From RPQJ01 sp963707145 (GTDB taxonomy: Bacteria; Pseudomonadota; Gammaproteobacteria; Steroidobacterales; Steroidobacteraceae): 64,000 nt of DNA. The notes beneath the pieces were generated by a model that worked only from the letters and a program-made list of their open reading frames with translations, was not told where the DNA came from and searched no databases. A program made the position numbers and the translations under genes. Numbering within the stretch: the stretch's first letter is position 1; every line of letters starts with the position of its first letter. The stretch lies in assembly GCA_963707145.1 (NCBI GenBank), contig CAVPOQ010000001.1, positions 70,953-134,952 on the forward strand. The letters are read 5' to 3'. Of this stretch, positions 41,446 through 53,097 are shown in pieces.

Positions 41446-42348
41446 ATGTCCGACCGTCCCCCGATGCAGCGCGCAGGCGATTTCGATCCCGAGGTGCTGC
41501 TGATCTTCGACCAGTACGTGCACGGCGACATCGACCGGCGCACGTTCCTGGTACGCGTGGGCAAGTTCGCGGTCGGTACGGTGACGGCTGCCGGGATCCT
41601 GGGCGCGCTCAGCCCGCGCTTTGCGGAGGCGCAGCAGATTGCGCCGACCGATCCGCGGCTCGAGGGGCGCTACGTCGAGTACGACTCGCCCAAGGGCCAT
41701 GGCAGAGCGCGCGGCTACCTGGTGCGGCCAGCGAAGGCGAAGGGACCGCTGCCGCTGGTGCTGGTCGTGCACGAGAACCGCGGATTGAATCCCCACATCG
41801 AGGACGTCGCCCGGCGCGTGGCGCTCGAGGATTTCGTGGCGCTGGCGCCCGATGCGCTGTTCCCGCTCGGGGGCTACCCGGGCGATGAGGAACAGGCGCG
41901 CGCGCTGTTCCCCAGGCTCGATCAGCCCAAGGCGTTCGAGGACTTCATCGCTGCAACGCACTACCTGCGCGCCCAGCCCGGCACGAGCAACCGCCTTGGC
42001 GTCGTCGGCTTCTGTTACGGCGGCGCGATCGCCAACCGGCTCGCGGTGGCGTTGCCCGACCTGGCGGTGGCCGTGCCGTTCTACGGCAGCGCGCCGCCAC
42101 TCGAGAACGTGCCCGCGATCAAGGCGGAACTGATGCTGCACTTCGCTGCGAACGACGAGCGGGTCAACGCCAGCTGGCCGCCATACGAAGCGGCCCTCAA
42201 GGCGGCCGGGATCACGTATACGGCTTACGTCTACCCGAACACGCAGCACGGATTCCACAACGACACGACCCCGCGCTACGACCCGGAGGCGGCGGCGCTC
42301 GCGTGGCGGCGGACCGTGGAACTGTTCAACCGGGCATTGCGCCCGTAA
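41446..42348 (+). CDS. dienelactone-hydrolase-family protein, Tat-type exported
   Basis: 300 residues. The N-terminus has a twin-arginine-like region (GDIDRRTFLVRVGKFAVGT followed by a hydrophobic stretch and AEAQ), suggesting export. The core has VVHENRGLNPHIEDVARRVA, the cysteine nucleophile GFCYGGAIANRLA, ELMLHFAANDERVNASWPPY (Asp) and the catalytic-His segment PNTQHGFHNDT. Dienelactone hydrolases open lactone rings in aromatic catabolism, but this exported YghX-like branch has no fixed substrate. GAAGGAGAAG is the ribosome site for ATG 41446. No catabolic genes are adjacent. Confidence 0.9.
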   Translation: MSDRPPMQRAGDFDPEVLLIFDQYVHGDIDRRTFLVRVGKFAVGTVTAAGILGALSPRFAEAQQIAPTDPRLEGRYVEYDSPKGHGRARGYLVRPAKAKGPLPLVLVVHENRGLNPHIEDVARRVALEDFVALAPDALFPLGGYPGDEEQARALFPRLDQPKAFEDFIAATHYLRAQPGTSNRLGVVGFCYGGAIANRLAVALPDLAVAVPFYGSAPPLENVPAIKAELMLHFAANDERVNASWPPYEAALKAAGITYTAYVYPNTQHGFHNDTTPRYDPEAAALAWRRTVELFNRALRP

Positions 42349-42439
42349 GCGAGACCGCAGGCCAGGCCTGGGAGGCCGGCGCGAGCGGCGCCGGCGAGCG
42401 GGCCGGTGAGCGTGACCGATGGCTGGAGAGACTCATCCG

Positions 42440-43951
42440 ATGCGATCCAAAGCGAAGACTCTGCTCAAGTACGGAGCGCTGGTGCTGGGCGCAAGCCTGC
42501 TCACGCTGCTTGGCGTGCGGGCCTGGGACGCGCACCGTGCCCCCGACCTGGACCTCTGGCACACGTTCGTTCCCGAGGAACTCACGGGCACGGAGATCGC
42601 AGCGACGGACTGGGACGGCTACCTGGCCGCCGAGGAGCGGATCTTCGAGGAGGTCCGCAAGGAGGTGACCGACCGGCTGCCGGAAGAGGCGCGCACGCCG
42701 TCGAATCGCTACTTTGCCGGCAGCCCGATCTACCCCGGCCGATTCGCGACCGACTGGAACCGTTCTTACGTGCTCGAGCCCGCCGGTCCGCCGGTCGGCG
42801 CGGTGGTGCTGCTGCACGGGCTCACCGACTCGCCCTACAGCCTGCGTCACATCGCGCGTCGCTACCGCGACCTCGGCTTCGTTGCCGTGGCGCCGCGGCT
42901 CCCGGCGCATGGCACCGTGCCGGCCGCGCTGGCCGAGGTCGAGTGGGAGGACTGGTCCGAAGCGACGCGCCTGGCCGTGCGCGAGGCGCGCCGGCGCGCC
43001 GGGCCCGGCACGCCGCTGCACGTGGTTGGTTTTTCAAACGGCGGCGCGCTCGCGATGAAGTACGCGCTCGATGCGATCGGCGATGAACGACTCGAGCAGG
43101 CCGACCGCATCGTGCTGATTGCACCGATGATCGGCATCACCAGCTTCGCGCGGTTTGCCGGCGTGTTCGGCTGGCCCGCGGTTCTGCCGGCGTTCGCCAA
43201 GGCCGCGTGGCTCGGCGTCGTGCCGGAGTTCAATCCGTTCAAGTACAACTCGTTTCCGATCAACGGCGCCCGGCAGTCGTCCCTGCTGAGCCGCGCCCTG
43301 CAGAGGCGTCTCGACCAGTACGCGCGGGCGGGGCGGCTCGTCGCCTTGCCGCCCGTGCAGACTTTCCAGTCGGTGATCGACTTCACCGTCAGCACGCGCG
43401 CGATCGTCACCGCGCTCTACGGGAACCTGCCTGCGAACGGCAGCGAGCTGGTGCTGTTCGATTTCAACCGCAACGCCAAGCTCGGCTTGCTGATCCGGCC
43501 CGGTACCAACACGCTGCTGGCGCGCATCCTGCCCGCGCCGCCCCGCAACTATCGCACCACCGTGATCACGAACGCGTCTGCCGCCAGTGACGAGGTCGTC
43601 GAGCGGGTCATGGAGGCGGGCGAGGTGACGGAGCGGGTTCGGAATCTGGGCTTGCGCTATCCGTTCGGCGTGTACTCGCTGTCGCACCTTGCGTTGACGT
43701 TCCCGGTCAGCGACCCGCTGTACGGGATGCAGCCTGACGACAGCGAGGATTTCGGCGTCAACCTCGGCACGCTGTCGATGCGTGGCGAGCGGGGGATGTT
43801 GATCGTGAGCCAGGACTCGCTGACGCGGATCGCCTCGAACCCGTTCTTCCCGTACCTGCTCGGGCGGATCGAGGAGGGCACGGGGGTCGTGTGGCCCGAC
43901 GCCGCGCCGGCAATGCAGCCCGCTCCGGTCGGCGCCACGGCGCTCCCGTAG
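42440..43951 (+). CDS. membrane-anchored alpha/beta hydrolase
   Basis: About 503 residues with an N-terminal anchor helix (TLLKYGALVLGASLLTLLGV). The hydrolase core has VVLLHGLTDSPYSLRHIARR, PAHGTVPAAL, and the nucleophile elbow VVGFSNGGALA. VYSLSHLALTFP near the C-terminus gives a possible catalytic His. A long insertion (about residues 240-370) may form a lid. It resembles lysophospholipase/esterase-type enzymes of the envelope. ATG 42440 is preferred; ATG 42419 gives seven extra residues. It follows the dienelactone-hydrolase gene by about 90 bases on the same strand and may be co-transcribed. Confidence 0.83.
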   Translation: MRSKAKTLLKYGALVLGASLLTLLGVRAWDAHRAPDLDLWHTFVPEELTGTEIAATDWDGYLAAEERIFEEVRKEVTDRLPEEARTPSNRYFAGSPIYPGRFATDWNRSYVLEPAGPPVGAVVLLHGLTDSPYSLRHIARRYRDLGFVAVAPRLPAHGTVPAALAEVEWEDWSEATRLAVREARRRAGPGTPLHVVGFSNGGALAMKYALDAIGDERLEQADRIVLIAPMIGITSFARFAGVFGWPAVLPAFAKAAWLGVVPEFNPFKYNSFPINGARQSSLLSRALQRRLDQYARAGRLVALPPVQTFQSVIDFTVSTRAIVTALYGNLPANGSELVLFDFNRNAKLGLLIRPGTNTLLARILPAPPRNYRTTVITNASAASDEVVERVMEAGEVTERVRNLGLRYPFGVYSLSHLALTFPVSDPLYGMQPDDSEDFGVNLGTLSMRGERGMLIVSQDSLTRIASNPFFPYLLGRIEEGTGVVWPDAAPAMQPAPVGATALP

Positions 43952-44545
43952 GGGTCACCGGAGTCGAGTGTCGACGGAGATAGAACCCTGCACGCTCTTG
44001 CGGATCTCCAATGGCACGACTCGACCCTCCTTACAGTCCGGCGACTCGCCCCGGCTCATGCGCCAGCTTATCGGTGGTTGCCGAACTTGTTACTCCGCCG
44101 CGCGTCCGTCCGTCGTCGAGTTGCTGGTCCGGGAGGAAATCCGGGCACCCTTTCCCCGCTCCCGGGATCCGAAGTCGATTCCGCATCACTGAGGCATCGG
44201 AGCGCGAGTTCGAACCCGGATCGCAGCCTGCGTCGCGGTGGTTGCGGTGCTGGAGGTCGGCCAAGCGCTGGCGGGGCGTGATGCGGGCGAGCGTTGAGCG
44301 CCGAGCCGAGCGTCAGGCTGTGGTGGCCTGACTCGATCACCCAAAGGTCCGGTGTCTTCCGGGGGGGGCGGTGCGACCGATTGACCGTGCTGTCGCTCGC
44401 CGATCTGGTCGCGCAGGGTCACGGATCGCGGCCGCTGCCGCCTACGGTGCGCTGCCATGACTCCGGCGAGCATAACGGCTCTCGTTGTGCCCACCGGCGG
44501 CGATGCCTTCGGGCGGCGGCTGAATTACGCCGCCCTGAAACAGGA
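43952..44545. other. gene-poor spacer
   Basis: About 600 bases with no gene I can support; the open frames here have no codon bias or recognisable motif. An eight-base G run lies at about 44361-44368. A GTTCGAAC core near 44208 superficially resembles a tRNA T-loop, but its flanks do not pair. The spacer separates the hydrolase gene from the decayed exoprotein gene. Confidence 0.5.
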
Positions 44546-44563
44546 ACCCCGCCGAAGCGGGGT
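44546..44563 (-). terminator. hairpin terminator of the Ig-like exoprotein gene
   Basis: ACCCCGC-CGAA-GCGGGGT forms a perfect 7-bp stem with a tetraloop. It stands about 30 bases after the stop of the minus-strand gene at 44596. On the minus strand it is followed by TTCCTGTTTC, a modest T-rich run. Confidence 0.6.
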
Positions 44564-44595
44564 GCCGGTGTCGATCAGGTTCATCGAATATCGAG

Positions 44596-46296
44596 TTACG
44601 GCGGCAACAGACCCGTGCCCTTCAGCGACACACCGAGCGGCGTCGCCGTAGCGCTCGTCGCAATGCGCAGCGTCGCCGATTTGCTGCCCGTGACAGTCGG
44701 CGTGAACGTCACCCCAATCGTGCAGGAGGCGCCCGCAGCCAGGCTGGCCGGACAGTCATTCGTCTGCGCGAAGTACTTGGCGCTGGTGCCCGTGAGCGTG
44801 ATGCCGTCGATCACATAGGCCACCGTCCCTTTGTTCAAGAGGGTCGTGCTCAGCACGCCGCTGGTGGTGTTGATCACCACGTTTGGAACCTGAGGCTGGT
44901 CGGACTGACTGATGCCGCCGGCGTGACCGTCAGCGTCTTCGACTTCGTGATCCCGTTCGCCGTGGCCGAGATCGTGGCGGTGGTCTTGGCCAGCACGGAG
45001 TTCGTCACCACGTCGAACGACTCCGACTGGACGCCCACGGGAACCGAGATGTTCGCCGCCTCTGGGTAGGCCGACTCAGGGTTGCTGCTGGCGATGTCCA
45101 CCATGATCGCCCCCGGACCTGCCTTGCATTCGAGTCTCGCTGTGCCGGTCACGGGCTGACCGCCCGCGACGCTTGTCGGCGTCAGCGTTATCGAACTCAG
45201 GCCCATCCGCCCCACGGTCAGATTCTGAGACCGAGTCGTGCCGCCGAGCGTTGCGCTCACCGTGCCGCTTTCGCTCTCCCCACCGGACTGGCCGTGACGT
45301 CGAATGTCTTCGACGTGGCACCCGGGAGCAACCTCAGCGTGGCGGGGGTGCTTGCCGACGCCAGCGTGTCGCTGAGAGTGATCGTGACACCTTCAGCGGC
45401 GCGGGGCTGGTGAGGGTCACCGTGCCCCTCACGCTCTTGCAGCCCGGGGTCAGGTCCTTGTAGCGAGAAGCTGAACCGGGCGCAGGCGCGATGGGCGCGC
45501 CCGCGGCGGAGACGATGACGAGATCTTCGAAGCCCGGCGCATAGCCGAGCCCGAGCGACCCGGTGTTGTAGAAATCCACGACGTCCGTGTAAACGCCGGG
45601 TGCGAAGCCATAGAAGCCCGAACCGCCCCCGCCGGCTTCGAGGTACCCAAACAGGTAGTAGGTGCGGCCGACCTGCACGTCCACGACCTGGTCCCACTGC
45701 GTCGGCCCGACCGTGGCCTGGTAGGGCGGAAGCAACCCGCCGCTGTAGAGATCGAGATTGAAAAGCTCGCTCGACCCGGGGTAGTACCCGAAGGACACGC
45801 GGTAGGTCCAGTCGTTGCCGCCACTGGGCGTGCCCTGCAGGAACACGCTGCCGGACAGCCCGGCCAGCACGCGGACCTGCACGATGTCGCCGTTCGCGTG
45901 GCCGTTCCCGGCCTGGATCTGGAAACTGTCCAATGCAGTGGCGTTGGCGGTCGCGAAGGCTGTACCCGCCGAACAAGGATCACAGATCGGATTGAGCCGC
46001 ACGCTGCCCGGCGCAGAGGCGCGCAGGATGCCGCTACTGGCGCTCGCCTCCGCGGCCACGTCGGCGGACTGATCGTAATACCCGCCCCAGGTTGGCACCC
46101 AGCCGGTCGATACGGATTCCTGCGCATTGCCGATGCCCGGGCCGCCTTCCTGATAGTTGAAATAGAAGACCCCATGGCTCAAGACGATGCTGGACTCGAA
46201 CTGCGTCTCCGCACCCGCGCTCGTCGCGAACGACAGGCCGAGTAGACTGATGATTACAGCGCTCGCGATGAGCGCCCCCGTCGGTCTGGTCTTCAT
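44596..46296 (-). pseudogene. secreted Ig-like/choice-of-anchor-type protein with three frame breaks
   Basis: One gene of about 566 codons spread over three frames. It starts MKTRPTGALIASAVIISLLG (signal peptide to AGA) and has a Gly/Tyr-rich N-terminal domain (VFYFNYQEGGPGIGNAQESV, VQVGRTYYLFGYLEAGGGGS). Breaks occur at about 45388-45402, 45275-45290 and 44885-44892. Beyond them come Ig-like repeats (TLTPTSVAGGQPVTGTARLE, and then SLAAGASCTIGVTFTPTVTG, the cysteine-containing choice-of-anchor-D/ASPM-like type). It was probably a surface or extracellular adhesive protein. Three breaks in 1.7 kb mean either true decay or repeated sequencing error; the protein as written cannot be made. Confidence 0.7.
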
Positions 46297-46494
46297 GAGT
46301 CACCCTCCTTAGCACTCAGGGCAGCGTCCGACGCCGTTTCCCCGCTGTGCGGTTGACGCTACGCCGCGGCCGGCGTCGTTAACATTCGGGGTTGTGGTCG
46401 CCGGATAGCGCCGGGCGCAGCTCCCGGGCCGTTGGAGCCATGCGTCGCTGACCTGGCTCGTCCCGTCAGCCTGTCCCGGACGTAATCTCGCTCC

Positions 46495-46677
46495 ATGATC
46501 GACCTCGGCACCCTCGCCGGGCTGCACGAGCACCGCCACGAGCTCGAGGCCTGCTGCCAGCATTGCGACCGATGGCCCATGCTGCCGCTCGCCGCGATGT
46601 TCGCAGCCGGGCAGGGATCGCGACGGGTGCCGCTCACGGTGCGGTGTCGGGACGGCAGCGAGCTCGGCCGGCCGTAG
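46495..46677 (+). CDS. small Cys-containing protein (possible zinc-ribbon-like)
   Basis: 60 residues: MIDLGTLAGLHEHRHELEACC is followed by QHCDRWPMLPLAAM and VPLTVRCRDGSELGRP. A C-C-x-x-C-D-R-W block recalls small uncharacterised zinc-binding proteins that have a second C-x-x-C near the end. Here the second pair is reduced to a single Cys (RCRDGS), so metal binding is doubtful. It sits in an otherwise gene-free stretch between 46297 and 46889. It could be a degraded gene or a chance frame. Confidence 0.4.
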   Translation: MIDLGTLAGLHEHRHELEACCQHCDRWPMLPLAAMFAAGQGSRRVPLTVRCRDGSELGRP

Positions 46678-46889
46678 GCGCGCCCGCCAGTGCGGACGCG
46701 CGAGGCCGGCGGGTGGATGGAGCCGCACTAGAAAGGCCCGGTGCGTGGCCGCGCTCGTGATCCCCGCAACGAATCACCGGCGCAAGATCGACCCGGCATT
46801 CCTGCGTCGCCTGTCCGCCCCGGACTTGGCAGCCGGCGCGCGGCCCCTTAACCTTGCGCCCCCGCCGCGACCACCTCCGGACCCATCCC

Positions 46890-47519
46890 ATGTCGAACCT
46901 CCCGAAGGCCCCGTCCCTCGGTCCCCTGCCTGCACTCATCTTCAGCTCGCGATGGCTGCAGTTGCCGCTGTACCTCGGCCTGATCGTCGCGCAGGGCGTG
47001 TACGTCTTCCTATTCATCAAGGAGCTCTGGCACCTGATCCACGCGGCGCCGACCCTCACCGAGCAGAGCATCATGCTGATCGTGCTCGGCCTGATCGACG
47101 TGGTGATGATCTCGAACCTGCTCGTGATGGTGATCGTGGGCGGCTACGAGACCTTCGTCTCCCGGCTGAACCTGGCCGGGCATCCGGACCAGCCCGAGTG
47201 GCTGAGCCACGTCAATGCGAGCGTGCTCAAGGTGAAGCTCGCCATGGCGATCATCGGCATCAGCTCGATCCACCTGCTGAAGACCTTCATCGAGGCGGGC
47301 GCGATTGGCGGCCTGCCGCTGTGCAGCTCCCTCGCCGGCATGGAGGCCATGCAGGCCCTGGCCGACGCGGGCTCGATCAACAAGGGCTGCACGACGGTGA
47401 CGGCGACCGGCGTCATGTGGCAGACCATCATCCACAGCGTGTTCATCCTCTCGGCGCTCGGCATCGCCTGGACCGACCGGCTGATGTCGCAGGGGCCTCG
47501 CCCGGCCCCCGTGCACTGA
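46890..47519 (+). CDS. YqhA / UPF0114-family inner-membrane protein
   Basis: 209 residues with about four membrane helices (LQLPLYLGLIVAQGVYVFLF, IMLIVLGLIDVVMISNLLVM, LAMAIIGISSIHLLKTFIEA, WQTIIHSVFILSALGIAWTD). VIVGGYETFVSRLNLAGHPD and PEWLSHVNASVLKVKLA are characteristic of the TIGR00645/UPF0114 family. Its function is unknown; a role in transport or envelope homeostasis has been guessed for relatives. ATG 46890 is preferred over an earlier in-frame codon because the family starts close to the first helix. The gene stands alone. Confidence 0.92.
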   Translation: MSNLPKAPSLGPLPALIFSSRWLQLPLYLGLIVAQGVYVFLFIKELWHLIHAAPTLTEQSIMLIVLGLIDVVMISNLLVMVIVGGYETFVSRLNLAGHPDQPEWLSHVNASVLKVKLAMAIIGISSIHLLKTFIEAGAIGGLPLCSSLAGMEAMQALADAGSINKGCTTVTATGVMWQTIIHSVFILSALGIAWTDRLMSQGPRPAPVH

Positions 47520-47814
47520 TGCCGGGGTAGCGGTCGCCGGCCGGCGCGGGCGCCGAAGAGCCGCTTTGCTTGGCTGCTGGGGCGGGCGACGGTGAGGATG
47601 CGGATCGAGGAGGTCCTCGCACACTGAACAAGCTGCCGAATCATCCGGGCGCAGCGCCGCCGCTGCGCCGCACCCGACCATGGCACGCTGATCAACTGCA
47701 GGTCGCCGCCATCCGCCCGGATCGCGCCCGATATCTGGAACCGGCAACTGCTGGCACCCCTATACTTGCGCAGCGCTGGCCGGCGTCCGCGGCGCGCTGA
47801 ATCGGGGAGAAACG

Positions 47815-48273
47815 ATGAAGACAGCATCGATCCTGGCGACCCTGTTGCTGCTCGCGTCCTGCGCGGGCACGCCGCCGCTCACGACGCAGGAGCGCCTCGA
47901 GCTGTATCGAGCGCACGCCGGGGAACCGGTGCGCAGTTTCCGCTACAACGGGCACCTCTGGGGCTGGGCCGCGCTCGGTGATGGCGGACTCGGCCTGTGG
48001 ACGCGCAGCGACCAGGGCTATCTCATCGAGTTCAGGAACCCCTGCCGGGACCTCGCCTTCGACGTCACGCTGATGATCTCGAGCCGCGGCGGACAGGTCT
48101 TCGCTGGCACCGACAGCATCGTCGTGCGTCGCGCCAGCGGCGGCATCGGCGGCGTGCGTTGTCGAATCGACACCATCCGCCCGATCGACGCACGGGCGGT
48201 CCGCGAGTCGAAGCGGACGTTGCGCGCGGCCGAGCTCGTCGAACGCGACCCGGCGGAGCCCGACCCGCCCTGA
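47815..48273 (+). CDS. DUF6491-type lipoprotein
   Basis: 152 residues. The lipoprotein signal is MKTASILATLLLLASC with lipobox LLASC. The mature part has ERLELYRAHAGEPVRSFRYN, GLGLWTRSDQGYLIEFRNPC and GTDSIVVRRASGGIGGVRCR, which resemble the small gammaproteobacterial DUF6491 lipoproteins. Two cysteines could form a disulfide. Function unknown. A GGGGAGAAACG ribosome site precedes the ATG. The name is assigned from memory of the domain's pattern. Confidence 0.75.
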   Translation: MKTASILATLLLLASCAGTPPLTTQERLELYRAHAGEPVRSFRYNGHLWGWAALGDGGLGLWTRSDQGYLIEFRNPCRDLAFDVTLMISSRGGQVFAGTDSIVVRRASGGIGGVRCRIDTIRPIDARAVRESKRTLRAAELVERDPAEPDPP

Positions 48274-48380
48274 GACCGCGGGCCGCGGCTCTCGCGGCGG
48301 CCTTGCGGGACCATGCAGCGGGTTGCCGCTGGCGGCCCACCTGCGCCGGACCGCAGTTCGGCAGCCAGGCCTGCCGCTAG

Positions 48381-49175
48381 TCAGAAACGGACGTCAATGC
48401 GCAGGACGGCGCCGCCGCGCGCCGGTTCGGCGCTGAAGGCCAGCCTGGAATCGGGCCCGACGCCCATGAAGGCTTCGGTGAAGAACGCGGCCATGTAATT
48501 GCCGATCGCGACGCCGACCAGCACGTCCGAAGGATAGTGCTTGCCGGCCTCGACACGCGCCCACGCCGTTCCCGCAGTGATCGCGCCTGTTCCGACGCCC
48601 AGTGTGGTGCGCAGTGCCGGCGACATGTCGATGTCCGCCAGGTTGCGCACGGTCAACGTGTCGAACACGGCGGCGGTCGATGCGTGACCGGATGGGAAGC
48701 TGTCGTCACCTGATCCGTCCGGCCGCTCACGCGAGACGATGGACTTGATGCCACTGGTCAAGCCGCTGGTCACCGCGAAAGCGCCGAGCCCGACCGCGGT
48801 TCCCTGCGCTTTCGCGACGAACCAGTCGCCGTCCACCTCGCCGCTCGGCGTCGCGAGCACGCTCGCAGCGTAGACCGCCATCGACGCACCCTCCAGGCCG
48901 TCGCTCCAGTCCGCTGCGTTGCTTTCGGAACCGAAGATGGGGGTCGATTCACGCGCCCATTCGGAAACATCTTCGTCCCATGAGTCGATCTGCAGTACGG
49001 CCGCGCCGGCTAGCGGACCCCAGACCCACGGATTCCTGGCCGCATCGAGCGCGGCGTTACCGACGCGCTGCCAGCCCGGCGTGATGGTCGCGTTGGCGCC
49101 CCAGCGGGAACCGTCCGGAAGAGTCGCGCAACCCGTCAGCAGCAGGCAGCAGGCAGGCATGGCCAGTGAACGCAA
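48381..49175 (-). CDS. PAP2-family phosphatase lipoprotein
   Basis: 264 residues. The short signal ends in the lipobox LLTGC. The PAP2 signature is complete: KSIVSRERPDGSGDDSFPSG, then SGHAST, then ARVEAGKHYPSDVLVG, which supply the Lys/Arg, Ser-Gly-His and Arg-His residues of the lipid-phosphatase/haloperoxidase active site. It should dephosphorylate lipid or isoprenoid phosphates on the periplasmic side. The listed start is TTG; an ATG 15 bases inside would leave a very short signal. The C-terminal LRIDVRF may be a barrel-like strand end. Transcribed alone. Confidence 0.87.
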   Translation of the reverse strand: MRSLAMPACCLLLTGCATLPDGSRWGANATITPGWQRVGNAALDAARNPWVWGPLAGAAVLQIDSWDEDVSEWARESTPIFGSESNAADWSDGLEGASMAVYAASVLATPSGEVDGDWFVAKAQGTAVGLGAFAVTSGLTSGIKSIVSRERPDGSGDDSFPSGHASTAAVFDTLTVRNLADIDMSPALRTTLGVGTGAITAGTAWARVEAGKHYPSDVLVGVAIGNYMAAFFTEAFMGVGPDSRLAFSAEPARGGAVLRIDVRF

Positions 49176-49349
49176 GTGGTGGCTTCCGATGAGTGCGCGC
49201 CGCCGCTAGAGGTGGGTGCATTGAAGGCGCCAGTGTAGCGCTCTTGCGGAGCCTCGACTGCCGTGGCCACCGCTCCACTTCTGCATCTCATCGCGCAGCT
49301 GCTCGCGCTGCTGTGTGGCGGACGTCGAGGAGGACTGGCCGGAAAAGAC

Positions 49350-49371
49350 AAGGCCCCGTTGCCGGGGCCTT
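49350..49371 (-). terminator. rho-independent terminator after hppA
   Basis: AAGGCCCCG-TTGC-CGGGGCCTT is a perfect 9-bp stem with a four-base loop. On the minus strand it is followed by GTCTTTTCC. It lies about 75 bases beyond the hppA stop, so it should end the pfp-hppA transcript. Confidence 0.8.
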
Positions 49372-49413
49372 GCTCTACTGCAGCGGGAATCCGCACCCGG
49401 CCTGCTGGCGGAA

Positions 49414-49435
49414 CTCTCCCGCGTGAGCGGGAGAG
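49414..49435. terminator. second hairpin just after the hppA stop
   Basis: CTCTCCCGC-GTGA-GCGGGAGAG forms a perfect 9-bp stem about ten bases after the hppA stop. It has no T-run on the minus strand. It may protect the 3' end or act together with the stronger terminator downstream. Confidence 0.6.
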
Positions 49436-49445
49436 CTGAGGGCCA

Positions 49446-51482
<2,037 letters not shown>

Positions 51483-51519
51483 GGCAAACCTCCCAACGAG
51501 GGTCGTTCCTGGATCGGAT

Positions 51520-51558
51520 CACGGCCGGGCGGGGCTCTGCGTCCCTTGCCCGGCCGTG
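51520..51558. repeat. inverted repeat between pfp and hppA
   Basis: CACGGCCGGGC (51520-51530) and GCCCGGCCGTG (51548-51558) are exact inverted copies, with 17 bases between. On the minus strand the stem follows a CCTTTTTG run after the pfp stop. It could be a partial terminator, an attenuator or an mRNA-processing hairpin that sets the hppA to pfp ratio. Confidence 0.6.
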
Positions 51559-51573
51559 CAAAAAGGCGCCGGA

Positions 51574-52848
51574 CTATACCACAAAGGTGTTTCTGAGCTT
51601 CCGGCGCACGGGCCTGTTTTTCAGCACCACGTACTGCGGCAGCCCGTCCTTGTATGGCGGGTAGTCCTCGCCCCTGATCAGCGGGGCGAGATAGCGGCGG
51701 GCCTTGGCGGTGATGTGGAAGCCGTCCGCGGTGATGTAGTCGCGGGGCAGCATCTTCTCCACGTTCGCCACCTTCTCGAGCGGTGCGACGCCGATCTTCC
51801 AGCGGTAGGGGCGATTCGAGGTGCGCACGATCGCCGGCATCACGGCGTGATGGCCCTTGAGCGCAAGCTCGACCGCCGCCTTGCCGACCGCGTAGGCCTG
51901 CTCGACGTCCACCTTCGAGGCGATGTGACGGGCGGCGCGCTGCAGGTAGTCCGCGACCGCCCAGTGGTACTTGTAGCCGAGCTTGTCCTTGGCGAGCTGC
52001 GCCACCACCGGACCCACGCCGCCGAGCTGCGCGTGGCCGAAGGCGTCGCGCGTGCCCGCGTCGGCGAGGAACTTGCCATCGGCGTTCCTGACGCCCTCGG
52101 AGACCACGATGGCGCAGTAGCCGTACTTCTCCACGCACTCCTTCACCCTGGCGAGGAACGGCTCCTCGTGGAAGATCATCTCCGGGAACAGGATGATGTG
52201 CGGCGCGCCGCCGGCCTTCTCGGCGGCGAGGCCACCGGCGGCAGCGATCCAGCCCGCATGCCGGCCCATGACCTCCAGCACGAACACCTTCGTCGAGGTG
52301 CGGGCCATCGAGGCCACGTCGAAGCCCGCTTCGCGGATCGAGACCGCGACGTACTTGGCCACCGAGCCGAAGCCCGGGCAGCAGTCGGTGATCGGCAGGT
52401 CGTTGTCCACGGTCTTGGGCACGTGGATGGCGGTGAGCGGGTAGCCGAGTTTCTCCGCGAGCTGCGAGACCTTGAGGCAGGTATCGGCCGAGTCGCCGCC
52501 GCCGTTGTAGAAGAAATAGCCGATGTCGTGCGCCTTGAAGACCTCGATCAGGCGCTCGTACTGCGCCGGGTTGTCCTCGTATTTCTTCAGCTTGTAGCGC
52601 GCCGAGCCGAATGCGCCCGCCGGCGTATGGCGCAGCGCACGGATGTCTGCGGCACTCTCGACGCTGGTGTCGATCAGGTCCTCGGTGAGCGCGCCGAGGA
52701 TGCCGTGGCGGCCGGCATAGAGCTTGCCGATCCGTCCCCGGTGCTTGCGGCAGGTCTCGATGACGCCGCAGGCGGAGGCGTTGATGACGGCGGTGACGCC
52801 GCCGGACTGGGCATAGAACGCGTTGCGCGGCGCGGCTTTCGGCTTCAT
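51574..52848 (-). CDS. pfp: pyrophosphate-dependent 6-phosphofructokinase
   Basis: 424 residues from ATG 52848 (GGAGC ribosome site). The phosphofructokinase core has AQSGGVTAVINAS at the N-terminus, GGGDSAD at 116-122 and PKTVDND at 144-150. Asp in the first and Lys in the second are the residues that mark PPi-using enzymes; ATP users have Gly at both. MGRHAGWIAAAGGLA and FPEMIFHEEPF complete the site. It converts fructose-6-phosphate and PPi to fructose-1,6-bisphosphate reversibly. With hppA downstream it links glycolytic flux to PPi-driven proton pumping. No allosteric domain is attached. Confidence 0.94.
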   Translation of the reverse strand: MKPKAAPRNAFYAQSGGVTAVINASACGVIETCRKHRGRIGKLYAGRHGILGALTEDLIDTSVESAADIRALRHTPAGAFGSARYKLKKYEDNPAQYERLIEVFKAHDIGYFFYNGGGDSADTCLKVSQLAEKLGYPLTAIHVPKTVDNDLPITDCCPGFGSVAKYVAVSIREAGFDVASMARTSTKVFVLEVMGRHAGWIAAAGGLAAEKAGGAPHIILFPEMIFHEEPFLARVKECVEKYGYCAIVVSEGVRNADGKFLADAGTRDAFGHAQLGGVGPVVAQLAKDKLGYKYHWAVADYLQRAARHIASKVDVEQAYAVGKAAVELALKGHHAVMPAIVRTSNRPYRWKIGVAPLEKVANVEKMLPRDYITADGFHITAKARRYLAPLIRGEDYPPYKDGLPQYVVLKNRPVRRKLRNTFVV

Positions 52849-53097
52849 GCGTGCTCCGGAAAAAGTGTCTGTATATCGGGCACTTACGGCGTGCCTGTTG
52901 CGGGCTAGCATACCCGATGAGAGCCGTCGTGGCCGTCAGGGAAAATCCGCGCGGCACTCCCGCCGCCGGGCCCCGATGCCGCCCGTGTCGGCGCTGCGCG
53001 AGCGGACGGGGGCCTGTGCTCCAGATATTCCCGATTGGCGCGCCGGGCACTTTTGGGTAGGGTTCCGGCCTCCCGACCGCTCCCCGGACGACCCAAC

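Noticed and set aside
44196..44232. GTTCGAAC core resembling a tRNA T-loop, both strands
   Set aside because: The five bases on each side do not pair as a T-stem, and no acceptor, D or anticodon arm fits around it on either strand.
43968..44340. Several open frames of 60-106 codons in the 43.95-44.5 kb spacer
   Set aside because: Compositions are Arg/Ser/Pro-rich shadows of GC-rich DNA, with no motif, ribosome site or codon bias.
44361..44368. Eight-base G run as a phase-variation tract
   Set aside because: It is not inside or immediately before any gene I can support.
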